Source: an uncultured Prevotellaceae bacterium
Lineage (GTDB): Bacteria > Bacteroidota > Bacteroidia > Bacteroidales > Bacteroidaceae
Direction of reading: 5' to 3'
Assembly: GCA_902770635.1 (NCBI GenBank)
Contig: CACXTX010000004.1
Coordinates: 27,075-91,074 of the forward strand
DNA length: 64,000 nt
The notes under the pieces are model-generated. The model ran no database searches. It worked only from the letters and a program-made list of their open reading frames with translations, and was not told where the DNA came from. Both the position numbers and the translations under genes were made by a program. This document shows, one piece after another, positions 43,683-51,449 of the stretch; positions within the stretch are counted from its first letter, which is position 1, and each line of letters starts with the position of its first letter.

Positions 43683-45188
43683 ATGTTCAATAACTACAAC
43701 GGATTTCATCTCGTACAGTCGTATCACGACTTGCGACACATGCGCAAATACCACCCGTCGAACGCCGTCACGCGATTCATCAAGGTAGTGATTGTCGCAT
43801 TAGTAACCCTCCTGCTCTGGAACATGCCAACCGAATGGTTCGGCATAGAGAACCTGACCATTATCCAGCAGCGCGTGATTGCCATTTTTGCCTTTGCCAC
43901 ACTGATGTGGATTCTGGAGATAGTCTCCTCGTGGGCTACGTCAATTGCTATCATCGTGCTCATGTTGCTGTTCTGCACGGATAGCGGCATATCACCCATG
44001 GTAAACGAGGAAGAGGTGGGCAAACTGCTATCGTACAAGGGTGTGATGGCTTGTTTTGCAGACCCCGTCATCATGCTGTTCATCGGCGGTTTCGTACTGG
44101 CTATTGCTGCCACGAAGACAGGTCTTGATGCCCAGTTAGCCAAAGTGCTGTTGCGCCCGTTCGGCACGAAGAGCGAAATGGTGTTGCTGGGATTCCTGCT
44201 GGTCACTGGATTGTTCTCCATGTTCGTATCAAACACGGCAACAGCAGCGATGATGCTGACATTCCTCACCCCAGTATTCCGTCAGCTGCCTCCTGAGGGT
44301 AAAGGCCGTATCGCTCTGGCTATGTCTATCCCAGTAGCTGCCAACCTGGGCGGTATGGGTACCCCTATCGGCACACCTCCCAACAACATTGCGCTAAAAT
44401 ACCTGAACGACCCTGAGGGTTTGAACCTCGGTCTGGGCTTTGGACAGTGGATGATGTTCATGTTCCCACTTGTTGTCGTACTGCTGTTTATCAGCTGGCG
44501 CCTGTTGCTGAAGTTCTTCCCCTTCAGCCAGAAGACCATAGAACTGAATATTGACGGGGGCATGCAGAAAGGTTTCCATTCGTGGGTGGTTATCGCCACG
44601 TTTATCCTTACTGTAGCACTCTGGCTATCTGACCGCTTTACAGGCATCAATGCCAATACAGTAGCGATGGTTCCGTTCTGTATCTTTGCACTGACGGGTG
44701 TCATCAACAAGCGCGACCTGGAGCAAATCAACTGGAGTGTCATCTGGATGGTGGCAGGCGGTTTTGCACTAGGCTATGGACTGAACGCCTCCGGACTGGC
44801 TGCCAACGCCGTGGAGAGCATCCCCTTCGGTGAATTCTCGCCCCTGCTCATCCTGCTCATGGGTGGAGCCATCTGCTATATTCTTTCCAACTTCATCTCC
44901 AACTCGGCTACAGCAGCCCTGCTCATGCCAATCCTGGCAGTAGTATGTGGAGCTATGGGCGACAAGCTGGCACCTATCGGTGGCACAGGCACTATACTTA
45001 TCGGTGTGGCTATTGCAGCATCCAGCGCCATGATTCTGCCCATCTCTACCCCACCAAACGCACTGGCTTTCGCTACAGGCTATGTTCAGCAGAAGGAAAT
45101 GTCGAAGATTGGCATCATCATGGGTTTCATCTCTATGGTGCTCGGATTCGGACTGGTATATCTGATGGGTATCCTCCACATCCTATAA
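43683..45188 (+). CDS. SLC13/DASS-family sodium-coupled anion transporter
   Basis: The 501-residue inner-membrane protein has about 12 hydrophobic segments after a soluble N-terminal stretch of 30 residues. The two sodium/substrate motifs of the family are present: SNTATAAMML near 180 and SNSATAALLMPIL near 407, each followed by a GTPIGTPPNNIAL-type or STPPNALAFATGY loop. Family members carry di- and tricarboxylates, sulfate or similar anions; the anion cannot be read from the sequence. It stands alone with its own promoter. A role in C4-dicarboxylate exchange would fit the adjacent korAB but is not shown. Confidence 0.9.
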   Translation: MFNNYNGFHLVQSYHDLRHMRKYHPSNAVTRFIKVVIVALVTLLLWNMPTEWFGIENLTIIQQRVIAIFAFATLMWILEIVSSWATSIAIIVLMLLFCTDSGISPMVNEEEVGKLLSYKGVMACFADPVIMLFIGGFVLAIAATKTGLDAQLAKVLLRPFGTKSEMVLLGFLLVTGLFSMFVSNTATAAMMLTFLTPVFRQLPPEGKGRIALAMSIPVAANLGGMGTPIGTPPNNIALKYLNDPEGLNLGLGFGQWMMFMFPLVVVLLFISWRLLLKFFPFSQKTIELNIDGGMQKGFHSWVVIATFILTVALWLSDRFTGINANTVAMVPFCIFALTGVINKRDLEQINWSVIWMVAGGFALGYGLNASGLAANAVESIPFGEFSPLLILLMGGAICYILSNFISNSATAALLMPILAVVCGAMGDKLAPIGGTGTILIGVAIAASSAMILPISTPPNALAFATGYVQQKEMSKIGIIMGFISMVLGFGLVYLMGILHIL

Positions 45189-45208
45189 CAACCTTTTCAG
45201 ACTTTCGA

Positions 45209-45354
45209 TAAAAAAACTTCAGGGCTGTCGGAACGCCATCCGACAGCCCTTGAAGCAACAAAACAAACTACTAATGATATTACTACTAAAACAAATCTTA
45301 CTAACTATTTAATCCTAAACCAAAATATATTGTTTCAAAACTCCCGTTTTTTCA
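45209..45354 (-). ncRNA. Candidate small RNA (promoter plus terminator, no ORF)
   Basis: On the minus strand, a TATCTTTG box (45367-45360) is followed about 105 bases later by a strong hairpin (arms 45217-45232 and 45239-45255) and a run of seven T. Between them I find no start codon with a usable ORF. The unit is about 145 nt. No canonical -33 element is seen. The hairpin may instead mainly serve the SLC13 gene, though the T-run points to the minus strand. Confidence 0.45.
45217..45255. terminator. Long hairpin downstream of the SLC13 gene
   Basis: CTTCAGGGCTGTCGGA and TCCGACAGCCCTTGAAG form a stem of about 16 bp. T-run in the minus-strand sense only (45216-45210). Confidence 0.75.
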
Positions 45355-45554
45355 CGTTGCAAAGATACAACTTAAAATCCTAACATATTATATGTTTTGT
45401 TTCACGGTTTTTATTTTTTGTATCATCATATTCAAAACATGCATTATTTTACTATTTTGATAGTTGTAACTCTCCTTACGACTAAACATCTTTGTGTGTC
45501 TTCCAAAAGGGAATGCCTCCCATGCTATTTTATATTTTGAAGTTTGGTATGTCC

Positions 45555-45613
45555 GTTCGCAAGTTACGAATACACGTTTGCAAGTTGCGTATGTGTATTC
45601 CTAACTTGCGAAC
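45555..45613. repeat. 21-bp inverted repeat with an internal third copy
   Basis: The left arm (45555-45575, core GTTCGCAAGTTACGAATAC) and the right arm (45593-45613) match as reverse complements with one mismatch. The 17-base loop starts with GTTTGCAAGTTGCGTAT, a third, direct copy. It lies in the gene-free stretch 45189-45828, whose remainder holds only the candidate small RNA and the next promoter. Confidence 0.88.
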
Positions 45614-45687
45614 ATAACTTTTCTGCCGATAGAAATAAAAGAATAATATAACTATCGAAACCTACTTGTTAAAAAACTCTTAAAAAA

Positions 45688-45719
45688 TTTGTATATATCG
45701 CAGAAAAACCTTATTTTTG
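45688..45719 (+). promoter_or_regulatory. Promoter of the secreted-protein gene
   Basis: TTTG (45688-45691) and TATTTTTG (45712-45719) are 20 bases apart. The predicted 5' leader is unusually long, about 105 bases. Confidence 0.72.
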
Positions 45720-45828
45720 CAACGCATAGTGCGTAGAGGCCAATCGTAAACCACGAATATGGTAAGCGCACAAAAACGCTAAGACATAACATTTACAACT
45801 TAATTTATAAACTAAAACATTTATGCTT

Positions 45829-46878
45829 ATGAAGAAAATTTTTACTCTAATTGCTGCAGCGTTTGTGTCGCTGAGTGTTAACGCACAAGAAACGACCAAG
45901 GTTTATTCTGTTAGCCAAGGCAACTTTAACACCACAGATGGTTGGCAGTATGTCCAAGTAAAGGAAGGCGATAAGGCGTATGCCAATTTTGAAATCCTAT
46001 CATCGCCTAACAATTTTGACATATACGAAAATGATAGAGAAGCTTGTGCAGGTCATCCGGAAAAGACTCCGACTTTTGACAAGACAAAAAAACTGGCAGA
46101 CGCATGGTGGTGGCAACTTAATGGTGGTGAAGGTACTGATAAGTCTCTTGCCGAGATACAACCAGAATTTACTTCTTACCTAATAGGAAGAGGCAATCCT
46201 GCGATGAAACATGCTGACAAATGGGAATATTCGACAACTGGAGATAATGCTAACACATGGTCATACAAAGCGGATGAGACCTTCTGGGAACCCAGCTGTG
46301 GATCTTTACCTGCTCAGGGGGAATATCTGAAGGTTACCCCTATTGTTGACGGAAAAATAAAGGTAGGACTTTATGTTAACAAGAATTTCCCTCAGTTCTT
46401 TGTCATTGATGGGTCAACAGGAGCAGCCGGCTATACTGTATTGCCACAATCTGCATTTACAGTTATAGGCTATTTACGGACAAACACATGGGATGGATAC
46501 AAGGACGGAGATGGCGTCCCATATCCGCGTCCTTACACTTTGACCATTACTGAGGGATACACGCTACAACCAGAAGGTGTCAATCAACAATTCCTTGGAA
46601 CTGTAGAGTTTGCCGTTAAGAAGGGTGTGAGCTATTATCTGTTAAACCCGAAGAGCCAACTTGGCTTCTATGGTTTCACTTACACATATGATGCTTCAGA
46701 AGCAGCTGGTGAAGGTGGACTGCCCACGCCCACAGATCCTACAACAGCTATTGAGACCATAAAGACATCTGGCAACAGCAACGCCAACGCTCCCATCTAC
46801 AACCTCTCTGGTCAGAAGGTTGACAAGAGCTATAAGGGTCTTGTTATCCAGAACGGCCGCAAGTTCGTGAACAAGTAA
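45829..46878 (+). CDS. Secreted protein of unknown function with Prevotella-type C-terminal tail
   Basis: I do not recognise a catalytic family. The 349-residue product (from ATG 45829; ATG 45823 is also possible) has a signal peptide (MKKIFTLIAAAFVSLSVNAQ). The middle is rich in aromatic residues and Gly/Asn, with a look of an all-beta adhesive or binding module. A low-complexity linker (PTPTDPTTAIETIKTSGNSN) precedes the C-terminal tail (NAPIYNLSGQKVDKSYKGLV, ending NGRKFVNK). Very similar tails end many Prevotella secreted proteins and resemble type IX secretion sorting signals. A surface or extracellular location is therefore likely. It has its own promoter and terminator. Confidence 0.72.
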   Translation: MKKIFTLIAAAFVSLSVNAQETTKVYSVSQGNFNTTDGWQYVQVKEGDKAYANFEILSSPNNFDIYENDREACAGHPEKTPTFDKTKKLADAWWWQLNGGEGTDKSLAEIQPEFTSYLIGRGNPAMKHADKWEYSTTGDNANTWSYKADETFWEPSCGSLPAQGEYLKVTPIVDGKIKVGLYVNKNFPQFFVIDGSTGAAGYTVLPQSAFTVIGYLRTNTWDGYKDGDGVPYPRPYTLTITEGYTLQPEGVNQQFLGTVEFAVKKGVSYYLLNPKSQLGFYGFTYTYDASEAAGEGGLPTPTDPTTAIETIKTSGNSNANAPIYNLSGQKVDKSYKGLVIQNGRKFVNK

Positions 46879-46903
46879 AGGACACACCTTACTCTATTCA
46901 TAC

Positions 46904-46937
46904 AGCGAGGCTGCAAAAGCAACCTCGCTTTTTTATT
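46904..46937 (+). terminator. Terminator after the secreted-protein gene
   Basis: AGCGAGGCTGC and GCAACCTCGCT form a stem around a 4-base AAAA loop, followed by a run of seven T. Confidence 0.9.
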
Positions 46938-46943
46938 GAAAAG

Positions 46944-46975
46944 TTTGGAGGTTTGAAAGGATTTGCGTATCTTTG
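46944..46975 (+). promoter_or_regulatory. Promoter of the DUF6621/recA operon; possible leaderless start
   Basis: TTTG (46944-46947) and TATCTTTG (46968-46975) are exactly 20 bases apart. The ATG of the first gene is at 46981, five bases after the -7 box, so transcription and translation may start at the same base. Confidence 0.72.
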
Positions 46976-46980
46976 CAGGT

Positions 46981-47589
46981 ATGAAAGAACAGGAATGGAG
47001 CGAGAACGTAATCCTTGTCGATGCTGACTACGTCGACAAGGTTGTGTTTGACCTGACGGTGAACTTTGAGCGCATGATTGGCAGGCAGATTCCCAAGGCG
47101 GATATGGCTCAATGGCTGGAGTGCGTGGCGCTGGACGGAGGGCTCAGACCTTTGGACAGAGGTGAGAAGCCAGAGGTGAGAGGCGAGAGAAATGTCCAGG
47201 TCGTTTTGCTGCACAAACATCAGCAGATGGAGAACTTCGTGCCTGGCGCGTTCGACGAACTGGACGGAAAGGCTTTCGCAGGTCCGCTGGGCGAGTTCCT
47301 GATTAGTTGTGTCAAAGTGGAAGACCTGACCACGATGGACGACCTGTTCGTTGACTCCATGCAGGTCATCAGCAATGCCGCTGAGGTGAAACGACTCATC
47401 ATAGTGCCCGACGCAGAGCATATATATAATAAGGTACGCGAGGGGCTTCGTCATGCCGACGACGAAAAGCGCATCACGGTCCTGACTATGCAGCCCATGC
47501 AGGGAGGCAACTTCAAACAGGAGATACTGGGCTACTCGCTGATGGCTGCGCTGGGCATCCGTGGAGACGAAATAAATAGTAAATCGTGA
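46981..47589 (+). CDS. DUF6621-like protein
   Basis: This 202-residue cytoplasmic protein has no signal peptide or membrane segment. It resembles the Bacteroidetes family DUF6621 (recalled: N-terminal hydrophobic-acidic SENVILVDADYVDKVVFDL, internal SNAAEVKRLIIVPD, C-terminal MAALGIRGDEIN). The function is unknown. A heptamer array at 47154-47188 lies inside the gene and encodes a charged insert, LDRGEKPEVRGERN, probably a surface loop. It is 17 bases upstream of the saccharopine dehydrogenase-like gene and probably leads the operon with recA. Confidence 0.65.
   Translation: MKEQEWSENVILVDADYVDKVVFDLTVNFERMIGRQIPKADMAQWLECVALDGGLRPLDRGEKPEVRGERNVQVVLLHKHQQMENFVPGAFDELDGKAFAGPLGEFLISCVKVEDLTTMDDLFVDSMQVISNAAEVKRLIIVPDAEHIYNKVREGLRHADDEKRITVLTMQPMQGGNFKQEILGYSLMAALGIRGDEINSKS
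47154..47188 (+). repeat. Heptamer array inside a coding region
   Basis: Five 7-base units (GGACAGA, GGTGAGA, AGCCAGA, GGTGAGA, GGCGAGA) are read through in frame, encoding a charged loop. Their period is not a multiple of three, so copy-number change would break the frame. Confidence 0.8.
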
Positions 47590-47606
47590 AATAGAAAAAT
47601 AGTCAA

Positions 47607-48845
47607 ATGAGTAGAATTTTAATGATTGGCGCTGGTGGCGTCGCTACAGTAGCAGCGTTTAAGATTGCACAGAACGCTGACGTATTTACTGAGTTTATGA
47701 TTGCAAGCCGCAGAAAGGCGAAGTGTGACAAAATAGTAGAGGACATCCACAAGGCCGGCTACAAGCTGGATATCAAGACAGCACAGGTGGATGCAGACGA
47801 TGTGGAGCAGTTGAAGGCCTTGTTCAACGACTACAAGCCCGAGCTGGTCATCAACCTTGCCCTGCCCTATCAGGACCTGACCATCATGGACGCTTGTCTG
47901 GCTTGCGGATGCAGCTATCTGGACACAGCCAACTACGAGCCTAAGGACGAGGCTCACTTTGAGTACTCTTGGCAGTGGGCTTATCGCGACCGTTTCGAGA
48001 AGGCCGGACTGACGGCTATCCTTGGTTGTGGCTTCGACCCAGGAGTGACAAGCATCTATACGGCTTACGCTGCCAAGCACCACTTCAAGGAGATTCAGTA
48101 TCTTGACATTGTTGACTGTAACGCAGGCGACCACCACAAGGCTTTCGCCACCAACTTCAACCCAGAAATCAACATCCGCGAGATTACCCAGAAGGGACTC
48201 TACTGGGAAGATGGCAAGTGGGTTGAGACTGAGCCTCTGGAGATTCACAAGGACTTGAACTATCCAAACATCGGCCCTCGCGACAGCTATCTGCTTCACC
48301 ATGAGGAAATCGAGTCACTCGTCATCAACTATCCCACCATTAAGCGTGCACGTTTCTGGATGACCTTCGGACAGCAGTACCTGAAGCACCTGGAGGTAAT
48401 TCAGAACATCGGCATGAGTCGCATCGACGAGGTTGAGTACGAGGCACCTCTGGCTGATGGCACAGGTACAGCAAAGGTAAAGATTGTGCCTCTGCAGTTC
48501 CTGAAGGCAGTATTGCCAAACCCACAGGATTTGGGCGAGAACTACGAGGGCGAGACCTCAATAGGATGTCGCATCCGTGGTATTGGCAACGACGGCAAGG
48601 AGCACACCTATTATGTATATAACAACTGCTCACACCGCGCTGCCTATGAAGAGACAGGCATGCAGGGTGTCAGCTACACCACAGGTGTACCAGCCATGAT
48701 TGGTGCCATGATGTTCTGCAAGGGACTCTGGAAGAAGCCAGGTGTTCACAACGTAGAGGAGTTCGACCCCGATCCCTTCATGGAACAGCTGAACAAGCAG
48801 GGTCTGCCTTGGCACGAGATTCACGACGGCGACTTGGAATTATAA
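47607..48845 (+). CDS. Saccharopine dehydrogenase-family protein, likely carboxynorspermidine synthase
   Basis: The 412-residue protein starts with a Rossmann motif (RILMIGAGGVATVAAFKIAQ, 3-22; GxGGVA) and continues with the fold of saccharopine dehydrogenase. In Bacteroidetes this group is usually assigned as carboxynorspermidine dehydrogenase, which condenses a diamine with aspartate semialdehyde to make polyamine precursors; the assignment is from family knowledge. The decarboxylase partner is not in the window. Residues such as CGFDPGVTSIYTAYA (near 141-155) fit the family. It lies between the DUF6621-like gene and recA, 23 bases before recA. Confidence 0.85.
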   Translation: MSRILMIGAGGVATVAAFKIAQNADVFTEFMIASRRKAKCDKIVEDIHKAGYKLDIKTAQVDADDVEQLKALFNDYKPELVINLALPYQDLTIMDACLACGCSYLDTANYEPKDEAHFEYSWQWAYRDRFEKAGLTAILGCGFDPGVTSIYTAYAAKHHFKEIQYLDIVDCNAGDHHKAFATNFNPEINIREITQKGLYWEDGKWVETEPLEIHKDLNYPNIGPRDSYLLHHEEIESLVINYPTIKRARFWMTFGQQYLKHLEVIQNIGMSRIDEVEYEAPLADGTGTAKVKIVPLQFLKAVLPNPQDLGENYEGETSIGCRIRGIGNDGKEHTYYVYNNCSHRAAYEETGMQGVSYTTGVPAMIGAMMFCKGLWKKPGVHNVEEFDPDPFMEQLNKQGLPWHEIHDGDLEL

Positions 48846-48871
48846 TTGAAAATTGATAATTAAATATTATG
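48844..48871 (+). repeat. Heptamer array filling the junction to recA
   Basis: Units AATTGAA, AATTGAT, AATTAAA, TATTATG run from the stop codon of the dehydrogenase gene through the recA ATG (48869-48871). Confidence 0.85.
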
Positions 48872-49900
48872 GCAAAAAAAGAAAAAGAAAAAGAAGGGGA
48901 ACAGTTGACCCCTCAACAGGAGAAAATGAAAGCCCTGCAGGCTGCTATGGCGAAGATTGAGAAGGACTTCGGCAAGGGTGCTATCATGAAGATGGGCGAC
49001 GAGAAGGTTGAGAATGTAGAGGTGATACCTACCGGCTCTATCGGACTGAACGCTGCACTTGGTGTTGGCGGATACCCTAAGGGACGTATTATCGAGATTT
49101 ACGGTCCAGAGTCATCTGGTAAGACCACGCTGGCTATTCACGCTATTGCAGAATGTCAGAAAGCGGGTGGTGTTGCAGCTTTCATCGACGCTGAGCACGC
49201 CTTTGACCGCTTCTATGCTGAAAAGCTGGGCGTGGATATCAACAATCTCTTAATCTCGCAGCCAGACAATGGTGAACAGGCTTTGGAGATTGCTGACCAG
49301 CTTATACGCTCCAGCGCTGTGGACCTCCTCATTGTTGACTCTGTAGCAGCCCTGACTCCCAAGAAGGAGATAGAAGGCGACATGGGTGACTCAGCAGTAG
49401 GTCTGCACGCCCGTCTGATGAGCCAAGCTCTGCGCAAGCTGACAGGTACCATCGCCAAGACAAAGACTACCTGCATCTTCATCAACCAGTTGCGCGAGAA
49501 GATTGGCGTCATGTTTGGCAACCCAGAGACTACTACGGGTGGTAATGCCCTGAAGTTCTATGCCTCTGTTCGTCTGGACATCCGTAAGGCGCAGGCTGTC
49601 AAGGATGGTGACACCATTTTAGGCAATCAGGTCAAGGTGAAGGTGGTAAAGAACAAGGTGGCTCCTCCCTTCCGCAAAGCTGAGTTTGAAATCATGTTTG
49701 GTGAGGGAATCTCGAAGGTGGGCGAAATCGTTGATTTAAGCACAGAATACGAGATTATCAAGAAGAGCGGATCGTGGTTCAGCTATGGCGACACCAAACT
49801 AGGTCAGGGACGTGATGCCGTAAAGGAGATGCTGAAGGACAACCCAGAACTCTGTGAAGAGCTGGAAGCCAAAATAATGCAAGCAATCTCTGAGAAATAA
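48869..49900 (+). CDS. recA: Recombinase RecA
   Basis: RecA binds single-stranded DNA, promotes strand exchange and drives the SOS response. The 343-residue product has a Walker [10 protein letters not shown] at 79-87, the Walker B-like [10 protein letters not shown] near 151 and the L1/L2 loop region ([12 protein letters not shown]). A Lys/Glu-rich N-terminal extension ([12 protein letters not shown]) is longer than in E. coli. The typical acidic C-terminal tail is short. No SOS box is apparent upstream; it probably shares the operon promoter at 46944, with an internal one not seen. Confidence 0.98.
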   Translation: MAKKEKEKEGEQLTPQQEKMKALQAAMAKIEKDFGKGAIMKMGDEKVENVEVIPTGSIGLNAALGVGGYPKGRIIEIYGPESSGKTTLAIHAIAECQKAGGVAAFIDAEHAFDRFYAEKLGVDINNLLISQPDNGEQALEIADQLIRSSAVDLLIVDSVAALTPKKEIEGDMGDSAVGLHARLMSQALRKLTGTIAKTKTTCIFINQLREKIGVMFGNPETTTGGNALKFYASVRLDIRKAQAVKDGDTILGNQVKVKVVKNKVAPPFRKAEFEIMFGEGISKVGEIVDLSTEYEIIKKSGSWFSYGDTKLGQGRDAVKEMLKDNPELCEELEAKIMQAISEK

Positions 49901-49907
49901 AGAAAGA

Positions 49908-49940
49908 ATGAAGGGGTGAAATTTTCACCCCTTCTTTTAT
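49908..49940. terminator. Terminator between recA and the converging secreted-protein gene
   Basis: GAAGGGGTGAAA and TTTCACCCCTTC form a perfect 12-bp stem with almost no loop, with T-rich sequence on the plus side. Confidence 0.85.
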
Positions 49941-51385
49941 TCTATTGGTGATCCCGTTTCCATCGTACCACCAATAATACCGCCTACGTTTTTCTTATTG
50001 GTCGACTTGTTACTCGACTTCTTGACTTTCTTCTCAGCAACAATGGCAGCAGGAGGAGTGCTGTTAACATCACCCAGGCGTGCCTTAGCTTCTGTCACAA
50101 CACCCTTGGCGTTAAACACAATATCAAGCACAACACCGTTTGAACGGGCATAGAGCCATACTTCTATATCGCCGACCACAACCTTGTTGCCTGGCTCACC
50201 GACAGCCATCTCAACCTCATCCTTAGACATGCCGCGAATAACACGACCCTCACGAATGGCTGCACGAGTTTCCTTACTGGTACTACGAGACTCACCCTCA
50301 CCCATCGCAAAGATATAGCCGAAGAAATCTTCCTTGACAACTGTACTATCGGCATCCTCATTGTATTGATTGAAGTACACATCTTTATAATAGATACGAC
50401 GACTTTCTGTCTCACGCAGAGTCAGGGTAAAATAATTGTTCTTTATCGGCTTAATCTCATCAATTACGAAGCCGGTAAAGCGTGGAACTCTGATGTCACG
50501 AACCTTACCTGATCCCTTACTGCTCATACTGGTAACCACCTTCGTATGGACGGTGGCATTCAGATAATCCTTCACGTCATACGATACTGCCATATTGTCA
50601 TCAGTGAGTTCGAAAGAGCCATAGAATTGGTATTTCTCGTTATCAGCCACGAACTCATCGTCACGCATGCCACTGTTAGTCTTGCTAATAGCCACATTCT
50701 GATAGAACTGCTCACCATTCTCATCCTCAACAATAATCTTCACGGGGAATGAGCGAGTGCCTACACCAACGGCCTTCACCTCTACCACCTTATTCTTATC
50801 AATAGTAATATCACGATAACCGTCACCATCATACTCAGTGTCTATGCGGAATTGCTGGCTACGAGTCAGCAGCGTCTTGCCAAGCAACAAGTCGCGAGCC
50901 TTGTCCACATCACCAAGAAAGGCCAGCGTCGGCACGCCCATCTTACCATAACAATAATCGTCAAATGTACCATTGGGCAACTCATAGTAGTAGTCACGGT
51001 TCTCGTCCTCACAGAGGAAATTGATATGAACCCTGCCATTAGGCATGTCTTCATGACCTTTATAAATCATGATTTTATGGCGCAGACGTCCATTGCCCAC
51101 CTCTTTCTGGGTTGCAGCGTCACGGAAAGTACTTACCAACAAGTCGTACTTCTCAGGAATCACCATGAAACGCATACCCTCTTTCCAATCGCACATGCTG
51201 TAGAAACGGAAATTCCTACCCACAAAGTCTGTAGCTCCGGGATTTACCTCTTGAAAAGCATCCTCGTGGGCAGCTTCCACCGCAGTCTTCTTAACACCCT
51301 TGGTCTTTACTATATAACGGCTATCTTGTGCGGTAACAGTCAGAAGGGCAAAGGCAAATACTGCCAATAAAACCAATCTTTTCAT
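49937..51385 (-). CDS. Secreted protein of unknown function with BamE/SmpA-like C-terminal segment
   Basis: The 482-residue protein has a clear signal peptide (MKRLVLLAVFAFALLTVTAQ). I do not recognise the large middle part, which is rich in beta-type sequence. Near residues 385-450 the pattern REGRVIRGMSKDEVEMAVGEP followed by VWLYARSNGVVLDIVFNAKGVV resembles the BamE/SmpA fold found in envelope proteins. The C-terminus is Lys/Asn/Gly-rich (KKVKKSSNKSTNKKN). It is transcribed alone, with a TATCTTTG box at 51428-51421. A periplasmic or outer-membrane-associated role is inferred. Confidence 0.7.
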   Translation of the reverse strand: MKRLVLLAVFAFALLTVTAQDSRYIVKTKGVKKTAVEAAHEDAFQEVNPGATDFVGRNFRFYSMCDWKEGMRFMVIPEKYDLLVSTFRDAATQKEVGNGRLRHKIMIYKGHEDMPNGRVHINFLCEDENRDYYYELPNGTFDDYCYGKMGVPTLAFLGDVDKARDLLLGKTLLTRSQQFRIDTEYDGDGYRDITIDKNKVVEVKAVGVGTRSFPVKIIVEDENGEQFYQNVAISKTNSGMRDDEFVADNEKYQFYGSFELTDDNMAVSYDVKDYLNATVHTKVVTSMSSKGSGKVRDIRVPRFTGFVIDEIKPIKNNYFTLTLRETESRRIYYKDVYFNQYNEDADSTVVKEDFFGYIFAMGEGESRSTSKETRAAIREGRVIRGMSKDEVEMAVGEPGNKVVVGDIEVWLYARSNGVVLDIVFNAKGVVTEAKARLGDVNSTPPAAIVAEKKVKKSSNKSTNKKNVGGIIGGTMETGSPIE

Positions 51386-51420
51386 GATTATGCAGTTTTT
51401 CTTTCAATAATTATTGTGCT

Positions 51421-51428
51421 GCAAAGAT
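51421..51428 (-). promoter_or_regulatory. Promoter -7 element of the secreted-protein gene
   Basis: Plus-strand GCAAAGATA reads TATCTTTGC on the minus strand, about 36 bases before the ATG at 51385. Confidence 0.6.
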
Positions 51429-51449
51429 AAGGTTTTTTTTTCACACTTA

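Noticed and set aside
45711-45899. Minus-strand ORF of 62 codons over the secreted-protein gene start
   Set aside because: It overlaps the promoter and signal-peptide region of a well supported gene and has no family features.
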